Made by a program: the position numbers and the translations under genes | Assembly (NCBI GenBank): GCA_937921935.1 | Contig: CAKZWQ010000002.1 | Location: 58,853-122,852 of the forward strand | Source: an uncultured Gammaproteobacteria bacterium | GTDB lineage: Bacteria > Pseudomonadota > Gammaproteobacteria > Steroidobacterales > GCA-2729495 | Reading direction: 5' to 3' | DNA: 64,000 nt | Shown: positions 16,879-26,174 of the stretch, piece by piece | Numbering within the stretch: position 1 is the first letter of the stretch | Layout: every line of letters starts with the position of its first letter | The notes under the pieces: model-generated | Seen by the model: only the letters and a program-made list of their open reading frames with translations | Database searches by the model: none | What the model was told of the DNA's origin: nothing

Positions 16879-19313
16879 GTCGCCGCCCCGCTGCGAGATT
16901 CGTTCAGCAGACGCAGATAGTCTTCGCCGTCCATGGGTGAGCCAAAGAGCAGGCCCTGCACATAGTCGCAGTTCAGACTCTTGAGCAAATCGAGTTGGTC
17001 ACCGGATTCCACGCCTTCAGCCACGACTTCCATATTCAGGTTGTGGGCCATCTCGATAATGGTGGCGCACATCGTGGCGTCGTCCGGTTTAGTCACGGCG
17101 TTCGTGACGAATGACCGATCGATCTTCAGGGTATTGATGGGGAACTGCTGCAGGGCGCTCAGGGAAGAGTAGCCGGTGCCAAAGTCATCTATAACCAGGT
17201 GCAGGCCCATCTGTTCCAGCTCGCGCAAGATCCGCACGGCGCGTTCGGGATTCTCCATCAGGGTGCTTTCCGTGATCTCAAGTTCCAGGCAGTCCGGCGT
17301 GATGTCGTGCCGGCGAAGAATACGATTCAGACGCCTGGCAAAGTTGGGTTGGCTGAGTTGCTTCAGGGAAAGATTGACTGAGATGCGGCCCAGATCAGGC
17401 ACTCGTTTGTTCCACCGGGCATAGTCGGCACACGCGCGATTGAGTACCCACTCGCCGATTTCCAGAATCAGGCCGGTTTCCTCGGCCAGGGGAATAAATT
17501 CCGAGGGCAGGACCAGGCCGTGTTCCGATAGTTCCCAGCGCACCAGGGCTTCTGCCCCGGATACCAGGCCCGTGCGCACATCGACCTTGGGCTGATAGGC
17601 AAGGAACAGTTCGTCCAGTTCATAAGACCGACGCAGCTTGCTCTTGATCATGAGTCGCTCGACGGCTGCTGCATTCATGTCCGGGTCATAGAATTCAAGG
17701 CGGTTACCGTCACCGCGCTTGGCATGATAAAGCGCGGCATCGGCGTTCCTGATCAGGTCCGGCACATTGTCAGCGTCATCAGGGAAACAGGCGATGCCCA
17801 TACTGGCAGTGATATAAATTTCCTGTCCCTGCACGATCAGCACGTTCGCAATTTCCCGCAGGAGGCGACGCGCGGTGGATTGCAGCCACGCGCGTTCACC
17901 GGCCCGGGGTCCTTCGACCTGCAGGACCACGCCGAATTCATCGCCGGCCAGCCGGCCGATGAAGCCGGTTTCAGGCAACAGCTTCAGCACGCGATGGGTC
18001 AGGCTTTCCAGGCTGAAGTCGCCGGCCGCATGCCCAAAGGTATCGTTGACGTCTTTGAAGCGATCCACGTCCAGGTATAGCAGTGCCAGGCGTTGTTTGG
18101 AGCGACGACTGCGCGCGATGGCTCGCTGCAGCAAGTGCTGGAACTGCATGCGATTGGGCACTTTGGTGAGAGAGTCAGTGCGTGCCAAATAGCGAATGCG
18201 TTGCTCGGCGGCCTTTCTTTCGGAAATATTCCGTGCCGATACCACAAAGCCCGATGCTTGGCCGGCGCTGCCAGGCAGGGCGGAAGCGCTCAGGGCGACG
18301 GGTACCGGCTGTTCGTCTTTGGTCAGGAGCAGAATTTCCTGATCACGTTGCGCACTGCCCCTGATTTTCAGGCTGGCGCGCTCGCCCGGCGCCAGTACAT
18401 CGCGCACCGACCGCCCGATCAGTTCCGATTCGGTGTAGCCGAGCAACGCTTGCACCGCCGCGTTGGTCCGGATGATGCGTTCATCGGCCGAGGTCAGGAT
18501 GATAGCGTCGGCCATGTTGCCGATCACCTGGTCGAGGTAATTGCGCGAGACTGTGGTGGTCTGCAGTCGGTCACGCATACTTTCAAATGATCGCGCCAGT
18601 TGTCCCAGTTCGTCGCTGCGTTCGGTGGGCAGCTGAACGGCGTAGTCACCCTCGGACAATTTTTCGGCGCCCGTTACCAGGGCCCGGATGACGCGGGCCT
18701 GTCGCCAGGCCATGAAGGCGGCGAGCAGGCCGATGGCCAGCATTGCAATGGCGCCAAAGCCGAGCAGCCGAAGCACGCCGGTGCGCTGTGCTTCCTCGCG
18801 AATGACTGCCAGGCGTCGTCCCAGCTCGGCATTCGTGGCCAGCAGTCCGCCGGCATCAAAGACCTGCAGCAGGGTGCCGACCGCCTTGGTGTCGTGAACC
18901 AGCGGCGCGGTCATGGTCAGACGCTCACCGCCGCGCTGGGCGCCACCGCCGACGCCGGCTTCCAGGCCCAGATCACCCACATGTTGCAAGACCTGTCCAT
19001 CCGCGCCGCGCACCAGGATCAGGCCGGCCCCTGAGTCGCGGAGCGCATTTTTCAGCAGTTTCTGAATTTCAGTCTCGTTGTCCTGCGCGACAGCGGAAGC
19101 CAGCTGGGCGGCGAGCCTGCCCATCACGTCGGTTTCGCTGCCGCCGACCTGATCCGTCAGAACCCCTCGATTGGTGTCCACAGCGACATTGACGACCCGG
19201 AACAGGGCGTCGCGATAGACCAGGTAGAGAATGGTGGTCGTGGCTCCGGCGCTGAGTGTGGCCAGCACAACCCCAATCAACAGGTACTTGGGGAGTAGTC
19301 GAATGGACTTCAT
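16848..19313 (-). CDS. HAMP-PAS-GGDEF-EAL cyclic-di-GMP signalling protein
   Basis: HAMP region, PAS, degenerate GGDEF (RLAGDEFGVV), EAL-type domain (GAEALVRWELSEHGLVLPSEFIPLAEETG...DDFGTGYSSLSAL). Confidence 0.93.
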   Translation of the reverse strand: MKSIRLLPKYLLIGVVLATLSAGATTTILYLVYRDALFRVVNVAVDTNRGVLTDQVGGSETDVMGRLAAQLASAVAQDNETEIQKLLKNALRDSGAGLILVRGADGQVLQHVGDLGLEAGVGGGAQRGGERLTMTAPLVHDTKAVGTLLQVFDAGGLLATNAELGRRLAVIREEAQRTGVLRLLGFGAIAMLAIGLLAAFMAWRQARVIRALVTGAEKLSEGDYAVQLPTERSDELGQLARSFESMRDRLQTTTVSRNYLDQVIGNMADAIILTSADERIIRTNAAVQALLGYTESELIGRSVRDVLAPGERASLKIRGSAQRDQEILLLTKDEQPVPVALSASALPGSAGQASGFVVSARNISERKAAEQRIRYLARTDSLTKVPNRMQFQHLLQRAIARSRRSKQRLALLYLDVDRFKDVNDTFGHAAGDFSLESLTHRVLKLLPETGFIGRLAGDEFGVVLQVEGPRAGERAWLQSTARRLLREIANVLIVQGQEIYITASMGIACFPDDADNVPDLIRNADAALYHAKRGDGNRLEFYDPDMNAAAVERLMIKSKLRRSYELDELFLAYQPKVDVRTGLVSGAEALVRWELSEHGLVLPSEFIPLAEETGLILEIGEWVLNRACADYARWNKRVPDLGRISVNLSLKQLSQPNFARRLNRILRRHDITPDCLELEITESTLMENPERAVRILRELEQMGLHLVIDDFGTGYSSLSALQQFPINTLKIDRSFVTNAVTKPDDATMCATIIEMAHNLNMEVVAEGVESGDQLDLLKSLNCDYVQGLLFGSPMDGEDYLRLLNESRSGAATYGKLFAEGG

Positions 19314-19414
19314 GGCTGCGCGACTCCCGGGCGGGCGGGAGAAGCCCGATTCTGCCGGCGCAATTTCCGCCCGGCTGCAGTTACTATCCGGTTCGCCTCC
19401 CGCACTGGTTTTCC

Positions 19415-20416
19415 ATGCAGAGTTTCAAGCCGCCCATCCTGCTTCGCAGTCGCCATCTGCAGTCGACCCTGGGCAGCAGTGGCGCGCGCCGGCTGCTGGT
19501 GAGGCGCCGAGCTGCGGCCCTGCTGGCGGCATCCCGCGATGAGATCGCTGATTGCGGCCAAGGAGTGCGGCTGCTGCTGCACCACGCACCACCCCCGGCC
19601 GATGGGCCTGCGGCCGGCGTGGCGGTGCTCATTCATGGTTGGGAAGGCAGTGGCGATGCCACCTATCTGCTGTCGGCGGGCAGCCGCCTGCGTGCGGCGG
19701 GTTATCGGGTCGTGCGCCTTAATCTGCGCGACCACGGCGCCTCTCACCACCTGAACCGGGCGTTGTTTCATTCCTGTCGGCTCGACGAGGTGGTCGGTGC
19801 CGTGCGCTGGGTGCAGCAGCGTTTTCCCGACGATTCCCTGGTCCTGGGCGGCTTTTCCCTGGGCGGCAACTTCGCCTTGCGGGTGGCGGCCAAAGCGCCG
19901 GCGGCCGGGCTGCGTATCCGGCAGGTTGCCGCTATTTGTCCGGTGCTGGACCCCGCAGAGACCATGCATGCCCTGGATGGTGGCTGGCAGCTTTACCGGC
20001 ATTACTTTCTGGCCAAGTGGCGGGCTTCTTTGTTGCGCAAGGCTAAAGCCTTTCCCGACGACTACGCCTTTGGTGATTTGCGTCGCTTCCGAAGCCTCGC
20101 CGCCATGACGGATTTCTTTGTGCGCGAGTACGCCGGTTTCGACGATCTGCACACTTACTTGCGCGGCTACGCGCTCACTGATGACTGCCTGGCCGATCTG
20201 CAAGTGCCCTCGCGCATGCTGCTGGCCGAAGATGATCCGGTGATCCCCATCGTCGGCTTGCAGCGATTGGCACGTCCGGCTGCGCTGCACGTTGATTGTG
20301 CTCAATTCGGAGGTCATTGTGCTTTTTTGAAAGACTACCGCCTTCGGAGTCTGGCTGATGAGTACTTGCTGGATAGTTTTGTTATTACTCGCGATAGCCG
20401 GAGCGCAGCTCCTTGA
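19415..20416 (+). CDS. Alpha/beta hydrolase, YheT family
   Basis: ORF 19256-20416; likely start MQSFKPPILLRSRHLQSTLGS; LIHGWEGSGDATYLLS; LGGFSLGGNFALRVA. Confidence 0.88.
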   Translation: MQSFKPPILLRSRHLQSTLGSSGARRLLVRRRAAALLAASRDEIADCGQGVRLLLHHAPPPADGPAAGVAVLIHGWEGSGDATYLLSAGSRLRAAGYRVVRLNLRDHGASHHLNRALFHSCRLDEVVGAVRWVQQRFPDDSLVLGGFSLGGNFALRVAAKAPAAGLRIRQVAAICPVLDPAETMHALDGGWQLYRHYFLAKWRASLLRKAKAFPDDYAFGDLRRFRSLAAMTDFFVREYAGFDDLHTYLRGYALTDDCLADLQVPSRMLLAEDDPVIPIVGLQRLARPAALHVDCAQFGGHCAFLKDYRLRSLADEYLLDSFVITRDSRSAAP

Positions 20417-20780
20417 CATCGGCGACCAGGCCATTCTCGAAACGAATTACCCGCATGAATTTTCGCGGGCCAAAGTTATAGGTCCATTCTTCTACCAGGA
20501 CTTCGACATACGAACGGGTGTTAATCAGCAGTTCGTCATCGAAGGGGTTTAGATCCCGATTCCTGATACGTGATCTGGGTACACCCTGCTTGATGATGGT
20601 GCGTTGCTGCACCGACACCGGGTCTCCGCAGAAATTGAGGACCTTGGCCATGGGATCGCCTTCGCTGACCAGTTTGTTGCCACAGCGAAGCGCCAGTGCC
20701 GGGTCGGCGGCAAAAAACACCAACAGCAGGAAAAGCAGACGGCCAACGTGCATTGTTTTATCCTCCGTTGCCGGCGGCAA
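20385..20780 (-). CDS. DUF2845-type exported protein
   Basis: Signal peptide; ALRCGNKLVSEGDPMAKVLNFCGDPVSVQQRT...VEEWTYNFGPRKFMRVIRFENGLVADV. Confidence 0.8.
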   Translation of the reverse strand: MPPATEDKTMHVGRLLFLLLVFFAADPALALRCGNKLVSEGDPMAKVLNFCGDPVSVQQRTIIKQGVPRSRIRNRDLNPFDDELLINTRSYVEVLVEEWTYNFGPRKFMRVIRFENGLVADVKELRSGYRE

Positions 20781-20896
20781 TTGGCCGCCAGACGGATCGT
20801 TATTTTGACCTCAGTCTACACCCCGGTGTTCCCCGGTGCCCGTCCTCCAGCCCGGGATGCCATGCCCATCAGTGTTTGTCCTCCCGTCCTGCCATT

Positions 20897-22489
20897 ATGT
20901 CTGGCCGTGGACCGCAGTCCCGGGGCCCGGTCTTGAGCGCTAGCTTCGACAATCGGCTGGCGGCCCTGGCCGGGCACCCCGGCTTGCTGAACGGCGCGCG
21001 CCGGGGCATCGAGAAAGAGAGCCTGCGGGTGACCCGCGACGGCTATATCTCTGCGCAGCCGCATCCGCCGGCCCTGGGCTCGGCGCTGACCAACAAGCAC
21101 ATCACCACCGACTTCTCCGAAGCGCTGCTCGAATTCATTACGCCACCCCTGACAGATTGCTGGGGCGCGGTGCAGTTTCTTTGTGATCTGCACCAGTTTG
21201 TCGGCATGAACCTGGATGACGAGTTGCTCTGGCCCATGAGCATGCCGTGCATGATTCGATCCGACGCGGATATTCCCATCGCGAATTACGGATCTTCCAA
21301 TGTCGGCCGCATGAAGACCGTTTATCGTCGCGGCCTGGCGGTGCGATACGGACGTTACATGCAGGCTATTTCAGGCATTCATTACAATTTTTCCGTGCCG
21401 GAAGATTTCTGGCCCCTCTACCAGGGTCTGCGGGGTGACGGCGGTTCAATGCAGGACTTTCGTTCGACGGCGTATCTGGAACTGGTGCGCAATGTGCGTC
21501 GGCTGGACTGGCTGTTGCTCTACTTGCTCGGTGCGTCGCCGGCCGTCTGCAAAAGTTTTCTCGCCGGCCGCGAGTCAGACCTGGAGAGTCTGGACAAGGG
21601 GACATTATTCGGGCCCCATGCGACCTCCCTGCGTATGAGCGATCTGGGCTATCACAACACCCAGCAGGCCAGCCTGCGAGTCTCGGCCAACAGCCTGGAT
21701 GAATATGTCGCAGATCTTGATGGCGCGATTCGCAGCCCTAGCGAGCGTTGGCAAGAGCTGGGCATTTTTGCCGATGGCCAACGCCAGCAGCTAAACGCCA
21801 ACCAGCTGCAGATTGAGAATGAGTTTTACAGCACCATTCGTCCCAAGCGTGTGGCCGAGAGTGGCGAGCGACCCACGGCGGCCCTGCAACGAGGTGGCAT
21901 TGAATATGTGGAACTGCGTGCCCTGGATGTCAGTCCTTTTGATCCCGTCGGCATTAACCAGCGCCAGGCCAAATTTCTTGAGGTCTTCCTGTTGACCTGC
22001 TTGTTGCTGGACAGTCCGCCCATTGATGATGCGGAGCACCGGGCTAATGTCGAGAATCAGTCGCTGACTGCCCGGCGTGGCCGTGAGCCCGGGCTGCAAC
22101 TGCAGCGGGCCGGCTCGCCAACCGGCCTGGTGGAGTGGGGCCTGGAACTGCGTACGCAAATGCTGGCCGTGTGCGAGGTTTTTGATCCTGATGGCGAGTG
22201 TGACTATGCGGCCGCGGTCCAGGAGCTGATGGCGGGGCTAGATGATCCAGAAGCCACCCCATCGGCCCGTTTGCTGGCCGATTTACGCACCACCGGAAAA
22301 CCCCTGTTTCGTTATGCCATGGATCTGGCCAGTGATTATCACGGCTATTTCCAGTCACTGGCGCCTGATTTGAGCCCACAACTGGCGCAGTTCAAGCAGG
22401 AGAGCAGCGACTCAATGGCCAGGCAGCGCGCGATTGAGGCCGGGGACGACCTCGATTTTGAGGCTTATCTGGAGCGCTATTTTCAGTAA
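20897..22489 (+). CDS. gshA: Glutamate-cysteine ligase (GshA, class I)
   Basis: ORF 20696-22489 trimmed to the ATG near the conserved region; RRGIEKESLRV, DFSEALLEFITPP, LRGDGGSMQDFRST. Confidence 0.92.
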   Translation: MSGRGPQSRGPVLSASFDNRLAALAGHPGLLNGARRGIEKESLRVTRDGYISAQPHPPALGSALTNKHITTDFSEALLEFITPPLTDCWGAVQFLCDLHQFVGMNLDDELLWPMSMPCMIRSDADIPIANYGSSNVGRMKTVYRRGLAVRYGRYMQAISGIHYNFSVPEDFWPLYQGLRGDGGSMQDFRSTAYLELVRNVRRLDWLLLYLLGASPAVCKSFLAGRESDLESLDKGTLFGPHATSLRMSDLGYHNTQQASLRVSANSLDEYVADLDGAIRSPSERWQELGIFADGQRQQLNANQLQIENEFYSTIRPKRVAESGERPTAALQRGGIEYVELRALDVSPFDPVGINQRQAKFLEVFLLTCLLLDSPPIDDAEHRANVENQSLTARRGREPGLQLQRAGSPTGLVEWGLELRTQMLAVCEVFDPDGECDYAAAVQELMAGLDDPEATPSARLLADLRTTGKPLFRYAMDLASDYHGYFQSLAPDLSPQLAQFKQESSDSMARQRAIEAGDDLDFEAYLERYFQ

Positions 22490-22548
22490 GTTCTGCGACC
22501 CGGTTGTGAGCCACGACCACTCGTGTTTAGTATGCAGAAGTATTCAGG

Positions 22549-23235
22549 TTGGCAGGTCGTTTGAAGCGCACCTTTCTTTTTAGTTTTCTCGCCGGCATCG
22601 CGTTGACGGTTGCAGTCGCGGCGCTGTTCCCCTTGCCGCGTCACGAGCGTTTTGTTTCGCAAATTGAATCTTTGACCAACGGTGGGCGCGGCGAAGAGTT
22701 TCAGATTCGCTGGCCCCAGGATCGGCTGGGTCTGGACTCGGATTCGACCCGTACCCAAATGGGCGAAACGGCTGGCCTGGTCGTGATGCCGGGCGATGTG
22801 TCCGGTCCGGCTGCGGTGGAATTGTTTCGCTTGCGTGACGTGCAGGGCAACGTCATCGGTCTGGCCAGTCGCCTGACGGCACCGATGCCAGGCCGCCGGG
22901 GCGGCATGCAGTCCGTTTCCAACTGGACCCTGGCTATTCCCAGCCGCGGCAGCTTGCTGCTGACCCAGGAAAACGGCGCAGATATGGGCCCTGTCAACCG
23001 CGGGGGAAGCTGGGTCGCAGCGGCCGATGCGCCGGGTTTCTGGGCCACGGGCAGCCGCTATCGCATCAGTGCCGGTCCCGCGCCCGGTGGACGGGGCCGC
23101 GTGATCGACGGTTCGGGTGAGTTTGCCGGGCTTAGCGGCGATTACTCTGAAGTCTGGGAGCTGGAAGAATTAGGGACTGATCAGCGGAGTGAAGGCCTGA
23201 TCAGGTTGTCTACGCTAACGACGAGGGCCCGCTGA
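22549..23235 (+). CDS. Exported/membrane-anchored protein of unknown function (paralogue 1)
   Basis: N-terminal TM FLFSFLAGIALTVAVAALF; TTG start; followed without gap by a similar protein. Confidence 0.65.
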   Translation: MAGRLKRTFLFSFLAGIALTVAVAALFPLPRHERFVSQIESLTNGGRGEEFQIRWPQDRLGLDSDSTRTQMGETAGLVVMPGDVSGPAAVELFRLRDVQGNVIGLASRLTAPMPGRRGGMQSVSNWTLAIPSRGSLLLTQENGADMGPVNRGGSWVAAADAPGFWATGSRYRISAGPAPGGRGRVIDGSGEFAGLSGDYSEVWELEELGTDQRSEGLIRLSTLTTRAR

Positions 23236-23846
23236 TGCGCCTGATCATCGCCGTTGTGGGCTTGGTTTGTGGCTGCCTGGCAAGCTCGGCCTTCCTGCTT
23301 GCGGGCGGGCCGGGCCTGTTGCAGGCCCGGATTGGCCTGGCCGTCGACGAGCCCAGTGAGCTGCTGGTTGACCAGGTGATCAGTCGCGGTATCGCTGAAC
23401 ACCCTGCTGCCCTGTTGGGTCTTGCTGCCTCTCAGGGTGGCGGCTTTTCCGACCCCGGCCTGCGGCACGCGCGGATCGGCATCGTCCGTCTGGACAGCGC
23501 CGAAGCAGGGGCCTCGGCCCTGGCGATAAAAATTTCTGCGCCGGCCACTGACAACAGTCTGCTCAATGGCCGCCTCTATATGCAGAGCACCTGGAACATG
23601 GCGTGGCCCGGGCATGGCAGCGTCTTTCTGACTGGCCGGGATAATCATCTTCCCCTGCTGGCAAATCTTTCCTGGAACCTGGTCAATGGTGACGGCTTTA
23701 AGCTTTCCGAGCGTCCTCACCCGCTGTCCGAGAAAGCGCGCCTGCTTGGAGCCGGGGGCCGGCTGTTAGCCGCTGAAGGGATTTATCGGGAATACGTTTC
23801 GCCGCCGGGGGCCGGCAAACTGGAACTGGGCCTGGGGAATAACTAA
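23235..23846 (+). CDS. Exported/membrane-anchored protein of unknown function (paralogue 2)
   Basis: N-terminal hydrophobic segment; ATG overlaps the stop of the upstream gene. Confidence 0.65.
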   Translation: MRLIIAVVGLVCGCLASSAFLLAGGPGLLQARIGLAVDEPSELLVDQVISRGIAEHPAALLGLAASQGGGFSDPGLRHARIGIVRLDSAEAGASALAIKISAPATDNSLLNGRLYMQSTWNMAWPGHGSVFLTGRDNHLPLLANLSWNLVNGDGFKLSERPHPLSEKARLLGAGGRLLAAEGIYREYVSPPGAGKLELGLGNN

Positions 23847-23848
23847 GT

Positions 23849-25081
23849 TCAGCCCAGGGCTGCCGTCGCAATGTCCTTGAAGTTGCGGCTGTTGTCAGCC
23901 AGGGCTTGCGGATCCAGGGGCACGCCCGCTGCTATCAGTTTCTTGCCCAGCATGAATTCACGCGCACTGTTCACGGCTTCTACCGCCTGCAGGCGATTGT
24001 CCAAAAGATGCAGCACCGCGAAGGATCTTTGCGCCGGATCTCCCCGCACGATGCGCTGACAGTCAGGTGTTGCCAGGCCCACTATCTGCAGTTTCAGGTC
24101 ATATTGATCGGACCAGAACCACGGCACCTGCGCATAGGCCTGGGGATTGCCCAGGATCGTAGCCGCCGCCGTCTTGGCCTGCTCCTGGGCATTGTGGACG
24201 GATTCAAGTCGCAGCTGCCTGCCCAGAATGCTGTTGGGATGACTGGTGCAGTCACCGATTGCCAGGATGTCCGCATCCTCGGTGCGACAGCAATCGTCGA
24301 CCACGATGCCGTTGTCGCAGGCCAGTCCGGCCTGTTCGGCGAGTTCGACATTGGGCAATACGCCCACACCAATGACCACGAAATCGGCGGGCCACGCCTG
24401 GCCTTCATGATCACGAACGGATTCCACACGACCATCACCGTGAATGGTGGAGTTGGCCGGCGAGTTCAGTATCAGGTGAACTCCGGCGTCACGATGCACC
24501 TGATCGTAGAAGGATGAAACTTCCGGAGAGACCACGCGCGCCATCACCCGGTCAGCAATTTCGCGCACCATCACATCCAGTCCTGCCTGCACGGCCACAG
24601 CGGCAACTTCCAGACCGATGTAACCGGCGCCCATCACAATGAGTCGTGCGCCGGCTTTGAAGTGGGTTTGCATGGCGAGCACATCATCTATGCTGCGCAG
24701 GTAATGCACACCAGGCAGGTCACTGCCCGGGAACTCCAGGCGGCGGACGCGACTGCCCGTGGCAATCACCAGCTTGGAGTAGCTCAATCGGCTGCCGTCA
24801 TCCAGTTCAGCTTCATGCTGTCCCCTGTGGATCAGGCTGACCCGCGTACCAAGTTGCAATTCAATGTCGTGTTTGGCGTAGAACTGCTCGGGGCGCAGGA
24901 ACAGGCGTTCCAGGGGCAGCTCGCCGGCGAGAAATTTTTTCGACAGGGGCGGGCGCTGGTAGGGCGGATAGGGCTCATCCCCGACCATGACAATGCGTCC
25001 ATCAAAGCCACCCTGACGCAGAGAGATGGCAGTCTGGCCGGCAGCATGGCCGGCGCCGGCAATCACGATGGTGTCAGTCAT
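23849..25081 (-). CDS. FAD-dependent ferredoxin-reductase-type pyridine nucleotide-disulfide oxidoreductase
   Basis: IVIAGAGHAAGQTAISLRQGGFDGRIVMVGDEPYPPYQRPPLSK, GAGYIGLEVAAVA, ILAIGDCTSHPN. Confidence 0.92.
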   Translation of the reverse strand: MTDTIVIAGAGHAAGQTAISLRQGGFDGRIVMVGDEPYPPYQRPPLSKKFLAGELPLERLFLRPEQFYAKHDIELQLGTRVSLIHRGQHEAELDDGSRLSYSKLVIATGSRVRRLEFPGSDLPGVHYLRSIDDVLAMQTHFKAGARLIVMGAGYIGLEVAAVAVQAGLDVMVREIADRVMARVVSPEVSSFYDQVHRDAGVHLILNSPANSTIHGDGRVESVRDHEGQAWPADFVVIGVGVLPNVELAEQAGLACDNGIVVDDCCRTEDADILAIGDCTSHPNSILGRQLRLESVHNAQEQAKTAAATILGNPQAYAQVPWFWSDQYDLKLQIVGLATPDCQRIVRGDPAQRSFAVLHLLDNRLQAVEAVNSAREFMLGKKLIAAGVPLDPQALADNSRNFKDIATAALG

Positions 25082-25185
25082 CGGTTCAACTTACTCGGTC
25101 TGCAGGCAGGAGAGAACGGCGACGCGGCGCCGGGCACGAGATTATACTCACGCGCCGGAAGCTGACAGCACCAAGGAGCCGATTG

Positions 25186-26160
25186 ATGGGCAAGGCCATA
25201 CAGATAGACCGCTTCGGTGGTCCCGAGGTCCTTGAATGGCGCGAAGTCGAAATCGCCCCGCCCGGTCCGGGTGAAGTCCTGGTCCGGCACACGGCTGTGG
25301 GCCTGAATTTCATCGATACTTATCACCGGTCAGGCCTTTACCCCCTGGAGTTTCCCGCGGGGCTGGGCACGGAGGCCGCCGGTGAGGTGCTGGCCATGGG
25401 CTCCCGGGTGCAGGGGCTGCAGGTCGGGGATCGCGTCGGCTGGCTTGGCTTGCCCCCCGGCGCTTACGCCGAGGAACGGCTGTATGCGGCCGACCGCCTG
25501 GTCAAGTTGCCTGCGGATGTTACGGACCAGACCGCCGCCGCCAGTCTGTTAAAAGGCCTGACCGCCTGGTATCTGTTGCACCGAAGTTATCGTGTGCAGG
25601 CCGGCGACACGGTGCTGCTCTATGCCGCCGCCGGTGGCGTCGGCCTGTTGACGGCCCAATGGGCCGCCAGCCTGGGAGTGCGCGTGATTGGCGTGGCCAG
25701 CACGGCTGAGAAAGCTGCCCTGGCCCGCGCCAGTGGCTGCAGTGAGGTCGTTGCCGCTGATGAAACCGAATTCGTTGCCCGCGTTCGCGAATTGACGCAT
25801 GGAGAAGGCGTGGCGGCCGTCTATGACTCGGTGGGTAAAGACACTTTCTTTCAGTCTCTCGATTGCCTGCGCACCCACGGCACCATGGTCAGTTTCGGCA
25901 ATGCATCCGGTGCGGTGGAGCCCTTCTCGCCCATGGAGCTGGCGCGTCGCGGTTCGCTGTTTCTGACCCGCCCCGCGGTGTTCGACTTTATCCGTACCCG
26001 TGAAGAGCTGGAAGCGGCCACCGGTGCGCTGTTCGCCGCCCTGCAAGCGGGTGCCATCAGGGTCACGGTTAATCAGACTTATCCCTTGGCTGAAGCCGCG
26101 CGTGCCCACCAGGACCTTGAGGCGCGCCGCACCACGGGTTCAAGCTTGCTGTTGCCCTGA
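25186..26160 (+). CDS. Quinone oxidoreductase (MDR/zeta-crystallin family)
   Basis: GGPEVLEWREVEIAPPGPGEVLVRHTAVGLNFIDTYHRSGLYP; AAAGGVGLLTAQWA. Confidence 0.92.
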   Translation: MGKAIQIDRFGGPEVLEWREVEIAPPGPGEVLVRHTAVGLNFIDTYHRSGLYPLEFPAGLGTEAAGEVLAMGSRVQGLQVGDRVGWLGLPPGAYAEERLYAADRLVKLPADVTDQTAAASLLKGLTAWYLLHRSYRVQAGDTVLLYAAAGGVGLLTAQWAASLGVRVIGVASTAEKAALARASGCSEVVAADETEFVARVRELTHGEGVAAVYDSVGKDTFFQSLDCLRTHGTMVSFGNASGAVEPFSPMELARRGSLFLTRPAVFDFIRTREELEAATGALFAALQAGAIRVTVNQTYPLAEAARAHQDLEARRTTGSSLLLP

Positions 26161-26174
26161 GGGACCAGGCTTGT

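Noticed and set aside
20268-20285. sigma54-like TGGCACGTCCGGCTGC
   Set aside because: GG-to-GC spacing is one base too long and it lies inside the YheT coding region.
19310-20434. 374-aa minus-strand ORF
   Set aside because: Antisense shadow of the YheT-type hydrolase.
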